Shown piece by piece: positions 38,875 through 44,312 of a stretch of 44,312 bases of DNA. The stretch covers positions 1-44,312 of the forward strand of contig NZ_JAGGOW010000131.1 in assembly GCF_018614135.1 (NCBI RefSeq), read 5' to 3'. The translations under genes were made by a program, and so were the position numbers. A model generated the notes under the pieces. That model saw nothing but the letters and a program-made list of their open reading frames with translations. It was not told the origin of the DNA and did not search any database. Source of the stretch: Streptomyces sp. ISL-66. Its GTDB lineage: Bacteria; Actinomycetota; Actinomycetes; Streptomycetales; Streptomycetaceae. Positions within the stretch are counted from its first letter, which is position 1, and the number at the start of each line of letters is the position of its first letter.

Positions 38875-40521
38875 ATGATCGACCGTTCCGCCCCGCGCGG
38901 GGTGCTCCCGGCTCCGCAACCGCGCGGCGTGGGCCGCGTCCCGGCCACCCTGCCCGTACGGGCGCGGACCGGCCGGCTCCTCGTCCTGGCCACCGTGTTC
39001 GTCTGCGCCGCCTGCGGGCTCGTGTACGAACTGGAGCTGCTCGCCCTCGGCTCGTACCTCATCGGCGACTCCGTCACGCAGGCGTCGGTCGTGCTGTCCG
39101 TCATGGTCTTCGCCATGGGCGTCGGCTCCCTCCTCGCCAAGGCGCTGCGCGAGCGCCCGGCCTTCGGCTTCGCCGCCATCGAGTCGGCGCTCGCGCTCCT
39201 CGGCGGGCTCTCCGCCATGGCGCTCTACGCGAGCTTCGCCTGGCTGGGCGGGTCCCGGACCGCGCTCGTCGCCTTCTCCTTCGCCATCGGCGTGCTCATC
39301 GGCGCGGAGATCCCGCTCCTCATGGTGCTCATCCAGCGCATCCGCAGACAGGACGCTGGCGGCGCCGTCGCCGACCTGTTCGCCGCCGACTACGTCGGCG
39401 CCCTCGTCGGCGGCCTCGCCTTCCCGTTCCTGCTCCTGCCCGTCCTCGGCCAGCTCACCGGAGCCGTGCTCACCGGCACCGTCAACGCCGTCGTGGGCGG
39501 CGGGCTCGTCCTGTGGCTCTTCCGCCGCGACCTGAGCCGCCGCGCCCGCTGGCTGCTCGTCACCGCCAACATCACCGTCCTCGCCGTCCTCGCCTGCGCC
39601 ACCGTCCTGGCCGACGACTTCGAACGCGTCGCACGCCGCGCCGTCTACGGGGGCGAGGTCCGCGTCGCCCTCCAGACCGGAGTCCAGGAGCTCGTCCTGA
39701 CCGGGCCCGCGACCGGCTCCCCGCGCGACCTCGAGTTCTTCCTCGACGGCCGCCTGCGGGTCAGCGGCTACGACGAGTACCGCTACCACGAGGCCCTCGT
39801 CCACCCCGCCATGACCGGCCCGCACACCCGGGTCCTGGTCCTGGGCGGCGGCGACGGCCTCGCCGCCCGGGAGGTCCTGCGCTACCGCGACGTCTCCTCC
39901 GTCACCGTCATCGAGCTCGATCCCGAAGTCGTGCGGCTCGCCCGCACCGACCCGATGCTCTCCGCGCTCAACGCCCGGGCGTACGAGGACCCGCGCCTCG
40001 GAGTCGTCACCGAGGACGCCTTCCGCTGGCTGCGCGGACCCGCCGCCCAGCGCCGCTTCGACGTCATCGTCTCCGACCTGCCCGACCCCGGGATCACGCC
40101 CAGCACGAAGCTGTACTCACAGGAGTTCTACGGGCTGGCTGCGCGGGCCCTGCGCCCCGGCGGCCGGCTCGCCGTCCACGCGGGACCGCCGACCGCCCGG
40201 GCCCGCTCGTACTGGACCGTCGAGGCCACCCTGCGCGCCGCCGGCCTGCGCACCGCCCCCTACAGCGCGGGCGGCCGCCTCTCCGGCCACGCCGCCGGCC
40301 CCGACCGGGTGCTTGGCGGTGGCGCCGGGGCCGTGCCCCCGCAGGACTGGGGCTTCGTCCTCGCCGCCCGCGAACGCGTCCCCGCGCTGCGCGTGGACCG
40401 GGACACGCCCGCCCTGCGCTCGCTGTCCACGCAGTCCCTGGGCGACGCCGCCCGCGACGCGGAACGCACTCGCGTCCCCGGCCTCCCGCCGTCGACGCTG
40501 CCGCACCCGAGGTACTCCTGA
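38875..40521 (+). CDS. Membrane-bound spermidine-synthase-like protein
   Basis: A 548-residue protein. Residues 30-250 hold about seven membrane spans (LLVLATVFVCAACGLVYELE; ASVVLSVMVFAMGVGSLLA). The catalytic half has EFFLDGRLRVSGYDEYRYHE, ALVHPAM, VLVLGGGDGLAAREVLRYRD, VTVIELDPEVVRLAR and FDVIVSDLPDPGITPSTKLY, the aminopropyltransferase / SpeE motifs including the nucleotide-binding GGGDG and the catalytic Asp. It is a polyamine aminopropyltransferase with an integral membrane head, known in actinobacteria. True substrate not known. Confidence 0.9.
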   Translation: MIDRSAPRGVLPAPQPRGVGRVPATLPVRARTGRLLVLATVFVCAACGLVYELELLALGSYLIGDSVTQASVVLSVMVFAMGVGSLLAKALRERPAFGFAAIESALALLGGLSAMALYASFAWLGGSRTALVAFSFAIGVLIGAEIPLLMVLIQRIRRQDAGGAVADLFAADYVGALVGGLAFPFLLLPVLGQLTGAVLTGTVNAVVGGGLVLWLFRRDLSRRARWLLVTANITVLAVLACATVLADDFERVARRAVYGGEVRVALQTGVQELVLTGPATGSPRDLEFFLDGRLRVSGYDEYRYHEALVHPAMTGPHTRVLVLGGGDGLAAREVLRYRDVSSVTVIELDPEVVRLARTDPMLSALNARAYEDPRLGVVTEDAFRWLRGPAAQRRFDVIVSDLPDPGITPSTKLYSQEFYGLAARALRPGGRLAVHAGPPTARARSYWTVEATLRAAGLRTAPYSAGGRLSGHAAGPDRVLGGGAGAVPPQDWGFVLAARERVPALRVDRDTPALRSLSTQSLGDAARDAERTRVPGLPPSTLPHPRYS

Positions 40522-40613
40522 GGGCCGTCCCGTAGGCCGCGGCGGCAGGACCCGGCGGATACGGCTCCGCCGCCTCACTGACGGGAAGCGGCCGCGTCGG
40601 TAGGCTCGACCGC

Positions 40614-41600
40614 ATGGAGCATCAGGTGTTCGTTCCGGTCCCCGCCGTCGACGTCCGCGCCGTGCTGCGCGACCCCGCCCGGGTGGCGCGCTGCGTGCCG
40701 GGGCTCCAGCAGGACGCGGACACCGGCGCCGGGCCGCTGTCCGGCCGGCTCAAGGTACGCGTCGGCGGGCACACCGTGACCTACCGGGGGTCCCTGTCCG
40801 TCACCGAGCGGGACCCCGACCACTTCGTGGTCGACGGGGAGGGGACGGAGGTGCGGGGCAGCGGCGGCGTGAAGCTCACCCTCGCGCTCCGGCTGACCGA
40901 GGCGGACGGCGGCACCCGCCTGGAGTTCACCGGGGAGGGCGCCGCCGACGGCCGCGCCGCCGCCTTCGCCCCCGAGGCCGCGGCCACCACCGCGCACCGC
41001 CTCCTGGACCGGGCGGCCGGGCACCTCGCGGCGCTGTCGGCCGACGACGGGACGGCCGGCGACGGGAAGGTTGGCGACGGGAAGGTTGGCGACGGGAAGG
41101 TTGGCGACGGGAAGGTTGGCGGCGAGGCGGCGGGCGACGACACGGCGGGCGACCGCGCGATCGGCGACGGGACGCAAGGTCCGGCCGCGGCCGACGAGGT
41201 GACCGTCAGCGACGTCGTGTCCGAGTCCGAGGAGGAGCCCGAGGGCCCGGACACCGAAGGGCCCGACGGGATCACCGAGATCACCGCGTCCGTGTTCGAG
41301 ACGGAGGTCCCGCCGCCTTCGCTGGACCCCTTCCTGGAGGGCGCCATCGAAGGCATGGCCGACCTCGGTGACCTCGGCGCCCCGCCGCGCCCGCCCGCCG
41401 AGGCCGCGCACGCCCGCCGCACGATGATCGGCCGTAGCGCGGAGGAGGTCGACCACGCGCCCCCGCGCGGCCGCTACGCCCCGGTCCCCGCCCCCTCCTC
41501 GGCCGCCGCGAACGCGAACCTCCGCTGGCTCGCCCCGGCCGCCGCCGTCGCCGTGGCCTCGGCGGTCCTCCTGGGCCGGGCCCTTCGCCGCCGCCGCTGA
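40614..41600 (+). CDS. CoxG-like SRPBCC protein with tandem repeat and tail anchor
   Basis: A 328-residue protein. Residues 1-140 follow the CO-dehydrogenase subunit G (CoxG/SRPBCC) fold: VFVPVPAVDVRAVLRDPARV, ARCVPGLQ, GRLKVRVGGHTVTYRGSLSV and LEFTGEGAADGRAAA. A disordered, acidic middle (about 144-270) contains four exact GDGKV units from a 15-bp DNA repeat. A short conserved stretch (LEGAIEGMADLG; RRTMIGRSAEEVDHAPP) precedes one C-terminal span (LAPAAAVAVASAVLLGRALR) and a basic end. It likely binds a hydrophobic ligand at the membrane. No CO dehydrogenase genes are near. Confidence 0.87.
   Translation: MEHQVFVPVPAVDVRAVLRDPARVARCVPGLQQDADTGAGPLSGRLKVRVGGHTVTYRGSLSVTERDPDHFVVDGEGTEVRGSGGVKLTLALRLTEADGGTRLEFTGEGAADGRAAAFAPEAAATTAHRLLDRAAGHLAALSADDGTAGDGKVGDGKVGDGKVGDGKVGGEAAGDDTAGDRAIGDGTQGPAAADEVTVSDVVSESEEEPEGPDTEGPDGITEITASVFETEVPPPSLDPFLEGAIEGMADLGDLGAPPRPPAEAAHARRTMIGRSAEEVDHAPPRGRYAPVPAPSSAAANANLRWLAPAAAVAVASAVLLGRALRRRR
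41053..41118 (+). repeat. 15-bp tandem repeat inside the CoxG-like gene
   Basis: GACGGGAAGGTTGGC repeated four times in a row, with degenerate relatives on both sides (GACGGGACGGCCGGC, GACGACACGGCGGGC). It is in frame and adds five residues per unit, so it can vary in number by slippage. Confidence 0.9.
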
Positions 41601-41627
41601 GCCGCCGGGCTCTACTAAGGTCAAGGC

Positions 41628-42416
41628 ATGAGTACGCAACTGCGCGCCGGCGGCGCCGAGGTGACCATCGACCAGGAGAACGGCTGCCGGATCAGCAGTC
41701 TGCGCGTCGACGGGACGGAACTGCTGCGGCAAGGGGCCCACTACGGCTCCTTCCCGATGGTCCCGTGGTGCGGCCGCACCAGGAACGGGCAGTTCCAGGA
41801 CGGGGCGACCCTCCACCAGCTGCCGCTCAACTCCCCGCCGCACGCCATCCACGGCTTCGGCCGCGATGCCCCCTGGCGGCTCGCCCGCGCCTGCGCCACC
41901 GAGGCCGCGTTCACGTACCGGCTCACCGATCCGTGGCCCTACGAGGGCGTCGTCACCCAGCTCTTCGAGCTCGGCGAGAACGGGCTGACCCTGACCCTGG
42001 GGATCGAGACGTACGAGGACTCCTTCCCCGCGCAAGCCGGCTGGCACCCCTGGTTCCGGCGCAACCTCGGCGCCGGCGGGGCCGACGTCCGCATCGACTT
42101 CGAAGCGGCCTGGCAGGAGGAGCGCGGCGCCGACCACCTCCCCACCGGCAACCGGATCGACCCCAAACCCGGCCCGTGGGACGACTGCTTCGGCATGCCG
42201 TACGGGGTCGACGTCACCCTGACGTGGCCCGACGCGCTGGAGCTGAAGGTCACCAGCCGCTCCGAATGGGTGGTCGTCTACGACGAGCAGCCCGAAGCCG
42301 TCTGCGTGGAGCCGCAGTCCGGGCCGCCGAACGGCCTGAACACCCTGCCGCACCTGGTGACCCCGGTGGACCCGCTGGAGATCTCCACGACGTGGAGCTG
42401 GCGACGTCTCGGATAG
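41628..42416 (+). CDS. Aldose 1-epimerase family protein
   Basis: A 262-residue protein from ATG 41628. MVPWCGRTRNGQFQ, SPPHAIHGFGRDAPW (catalytic His region), GWHPWFRRNLG and the EAVCVEPQSGPPNGLN block with the catalytic Glu match the galactose mutarotase superfamily. It interconverts alpha and beta forms of hexoses or hexose-6-phosphates. No signal peptide is seen. pyrE begins 21 bases after its stop, so both may be on one transcript. Confidence 0.92.
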   Translation: MSTQLRAGGAEVTIDQENGCRISSLRVDGTELLRQGAHYGSFPMVPWCGRTRNGQFQDGATLHQLPLNSPPHAIHGFGRDAPWRLARACATEAAFTYRLTDPWPYEGVVTQLFELGENGLTLTLGIETYEDSFPAQAGWHPWFRRNLGAGGADVRIDFEAAWQEERGADHLPTGNRIDPKPGPWDDCFGMPYGVDVTLTWPDALELKVTSRSEWVVVYDEQPEAVCVEPQSGPPNGLNTLPHLVTPVDPLEISTTWSWRRLG

Positions 42417-42437
42417 CACCCAATTAAGCTCATGCCC

Positions 42438-42977
42438 ATGAGTGACGTACGCGATGAGCTTCTGCAGCAGATCAAGGACAAGGCCGTCGTGCACGGCAAG
42501 GTGATCCTCTCCTCCGGCCGTGAGGCCGACTACTACATCGACCTCCGCCGGATCACCCTGGACGGCGAGGCGGCCCCGCTGGTCGGGCAGGTCATGCTCG
42601 ACCTCACCGCCGACCTGGAGTTCGACTGCGTCGGCGGCCTGACCCTGGGCGCCGACCCGGTCGCCACCTCGATGCTGCACGCCTCCGCCGCGCGCGGCGC
42701 GCGCCTGGACGCCTTCGTCGTCCGCAAGGCGCAGAAGGCGCACGGCATGCAGCGCCGCATCGAGGGAACCGACGTGAAGGGCAAGCGCTGCCTGGTGGTC
42801 GAGGACACCTCGACCACCGGCGGCTCCCCGCTGACCGCCGTCGAGGCCGTCCGCGAGGCCGGCGGCGAGGTCGTCGCCGTCGCCACGATCGTGGACCGCG
42901 GCGCGGCCGACGCCATCGCCGCGGCGGGCCTGCCGTACCTCACGGGCTACCAGCTGGACGATCTCGGCCTCTCCTAG
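42438..42977 (+). CDS. pyrE: Orotate phosphoribosyltransferase
   Basis: A 179-residue protein from ATG 42438 (MSDVRDELLQQIKDKAVVHG; another ATG at 42432). ILSSGREADYYIDLRR is the orotate-side motif, RCLVVEDTSTTGGSPL the PRPP-binding loop and FVVRKAQKAHGMQRRIEG the mobile catalytic loop with K-x-x-K-x-H-G. It makes OMP from orotate and PRPP in pyrimidine synthesis. Length is normal. The gene lies between the epimerase and a parS site. Confidence 0.95.
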   Translation: MSDVRDELLQQIKDKAVVHGKVILSSGREADYYIDLRRITLDGEAAPLVGQVMLDLTADLEFDCVGGLTLGADPVATSMLHASAARGARLDAFVVRKAQKAHGMQRRIEGTDVKGKRCLVVEDTSTTGGSPLTAVEAVREAGGEVVAVATIVDRGAADAIAAAGLPYLTGYQLDDLGLS

Positions 42978-43056
42978 TCGCCGGACGCGCCTTCGCGCGA
43001 CGGGTGACTAAGGACCCGGGAGTCCGGAGCAGGCCCTGACCTGGGCTTTTCCGGTG

Positions 43057-43088
43057 GGGCGGAATGTTTCACGTGAAACATTCCGCCC
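43057..43088. promoter_or_regulatory. parS centromere-like site (ParB binding) in a 32-bp palindrome
   Basis: TGTTTCACGTGAAACA at 43065-43080 is an exact parS consensus. It is the core of a perfect 32-bp palindrome with GGGCGGAA flanks. In Streptomyces parS sites cluster around oriC, so this window probably lies in the central chromosome. It sits between pyrE and fba. Confidence 0.92.
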
Positions 43089-43221
43089 TGTTCGCGCCGC
43101 GTGGTGCCGCCGCGGAGGTGGAGTGGGACCGGGAGTCTGGAAAGATAGCCACGACGGCAACGTCGCCCCCAGGTCAGGGCCCGCAATAAGCACACTCCCC
43201 GCACATCCAAGGAGCGGACAG

Positions 43222-44244
43222 ATGCCCATCGCAACCCCCGAGGTCTACAACGAGATGCTCGACCGGGCGAAGGCAGGCAAGTTTGCCTACCCGGCGATCA
43301 ACGTGACCTCGACCCAGACCCTGCACGCTGCACTGCGCGGCTTCGCGGAGGCCGAGAGCGACGGCATCATTCAGATCTCCACCGGTGGTGCGGAGTTCCT
43401 GGGTGGCCAGTACAACAAGGACATGGTCACCGGCGCCGCCGCCCTGGCCGAGTTCGCGCACATCGTGGCCGCCAAGTACGACATCACCGTCGCGCTGCAC
43501 ACGGACCACTGCCCCAAGGACAAGCTGGACGGCTACGTCCGCCCGCTGCTCGACATCTCCGCCGAGCGCGTGGCCCGCGGCCTGAACCCGCTCTTCCAGT
43601 CGCACATGTGGGACGGCTCCGCCGAGACCCTGGCCGACAACCTGGCCATCGGCCAGGAGCTGCTCGCCAAGGCCGCCGCCGCGAAGATCATCCTTGAGGT
43701 CGAGATCACCCCGACCGGTGGCGAGGAGGACGGCGTCAGCCACGAGATCAACGACGAGCTGTACACCACCGTCGACGACGCGCTGCGCACCGCCGAGGCC
43801 CTGGGCCTGGGCGAGAAGGGCCGCTACCTGCTGGCCGCCTCCTTCGGCAACGTGCACGGCGTCTACAAGCCGGGCAACGTCGTCCTGCGCCCCGAGCTCC
43901 TCAAGGACCTCCAGGCCGGCGTCGGCGAGAAGTACGGCAAGTCCTCGCCGTTCGACTTCGTCTTCCACGGCGGCTCGGGTTCCACGGCCGAGGAGATCGC
44001 CACCGCGCTGGAGAACGGCGTCGTGAAGATGAACCTCGACACCGACACCCAGTACGCCTTCACCCGCCCGGTCGTGGACCACATGTTCCGCAACTACGAC
44101 GCGGTCCTGAAGGTCGACGGCGAGGTCGGCACCAAGTCGAAGTACGACCCCCGCACGTGGGGCAAGGCCGCCGAGGCCGGCATGGCCGCGCGCGTCACCG
44201 AGGCCTGCGCGAACCTGCGCTCCACGGGCACCAAGCTCAAGTAG
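43222..44244 (+). CDS. fba: Fructose-bisphosphate aldolase, class II
   Basis: A 340-residue protein from ATG 43222, with AAGGAGCGGACAG ahead; the long upstream extension of the frame is non-coding. ALHTDHCPKDKLDGYV has the zinc-binding His and catalytic Asp, EVEITPTGGEEDG and FGNVHGVYKPGNVVL continue the metal site, and FHGGSGSTAEEI with VVKMNLDTDTQYAFTRP is the phosphate-binding end. It splits fructose 1,6-bisphosphate in glycolysis and runs the reverse in gluconeogenesis. Length is normal for the family. Confidence 0.97.
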   Translation: MPIATPEVYNEMLDRAKAGKFAYPAINVTSTQTLHAALRGFAEAESDGIIQISTGGAEFLGGQYNKDMVTGAAALAEFAHIVAAKYDITVALHTDHCPKDKLDGYVRPLLDISAERVARGLNPLFQSHMWDGSAETLADNLAIGQELLAKAAAAKIILEVEITPTGGEEDGVSHEINDELYTTVDDALRTAEALGLGEKGRYLLAASFGNVHGVYKPGNVVLRPELLKDLQAGVGEKYGKSSPFDFVFHGGSGSTAEEIATALENGVVKMNLDTDTQYAFTRPVVDHMFRNYDAVLKVDGEVGTKSKYDPRTWGKAAEAGMAARVTEACANLRSTGTKLK

Positions 44245-44312
44245 CCGCCCGCCCCAGCCTTGAGGAAGGGCCCGGCCCCACCGTCCGCGGCTTGGGTTCT
44301 AGTAGTCGTCGC
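44245..44312. other. Window end, no gene
   Basis: 68 bases after the fba stop; GC-rich with no complete hairpin or open frame that I can support. Confidence 0.5.

Noticed and set aside
41053..41118. CRISPR array
   Set aside because: The 15-bp units are contiguous with no spacers and are in frame within a gene. No CRISPR array or cas gene was seen elsewhere in the window.
40614..41600. CO dehydrogenase operon member
   Set aside because: The CoxG-like domain is present but no molybdenum hydroxylase subunits are near; it was kept as SRPBCC protein only.

Overview
The window is a high-GC actinobacterial chromosome segment, almost certainly Streptomyces. Evidence: the dnaK-grpE-dnaJ-hspR operon with a HAIR operator, a second HAIR site before clpB, dcd, pyrE and a class II fba next to a parS palindrome, GTG starts, and strong third-position GC.

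Layout. (1) 1-9430 is accessory DNA piled up against a tRNA-Gly(CCC) gene (9357-9427, minus). A 42-bp piece of that tRNA plus its terminator hairpin recurs at about 2888-2982 and 5838-5932, so the stretch reads as two or more decayed integrative elements stacked in tandem at one attachment site. Cargo: a secreted polymorphic toxin (PT-TG, HINT, short C-terminal toxin) with an overlapping immunity gene, a broken tyrosine integrase, a secreted protein with two NTF2-like domains, a shattered squalene-cyclase-like gene, a nuclease-like gene fused at a deletion junction to a JmjC/cupin scrap, and a membrane protein. (2) 9430-28460 is mostly core: a small zinc-ribbon-like protein, dcd and a phosphoribosyltransferase, a Yip1-type membrane protein, a surface protein, a membrane Fe-S oxidoreductase, a sugar transferase, the dnaK operon, a LuxR-type regulator divergent from a small secreted repeat peptide coupled to a degenerate Rieske-like protein, a PPOX/F420 protein, clpB, a YbjN protein and a mannosyltransferase-like membrane protein. 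(3) 28500-33070 is a second decayed accessory patch: Tn3-family transposase scraps, a recombinase tail, an imperfect direct repeat at about 28530 and 31118, two AT-richer small genes, a membrane protein, and a Phd-like antitoxin whose toxin is cut off after about 13 codons by a stray aminotransferase fragment. (4) 33300-44312 returns to core: Uma2-type protein, a large unknown protein, a PLP aminotransferase (the parent of the fragment), a Cys/Gly-rich mini membrane protein, DUF2617, a membrane spermidine-synthase-like protein, a CoxG-like SRPBCC protein with a 15-bp tandem repeat, aldose 1-epimerase, pyrE, parS, fba.

How it works together: HspR, encoded last in the dnaK operon, should repress both its own operon and clpB through the two HAIR sites, linking the DnaK and ClpB disaggregation machines. 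The most unusual candidate system is the LuxR / repeat-peptide / Rieske-like locus at 21322-22967. The toxin-immunity pair at 106-2306 and the truncated toxin beside an orphan antitoxin at 32427-33034 are the other notable items.
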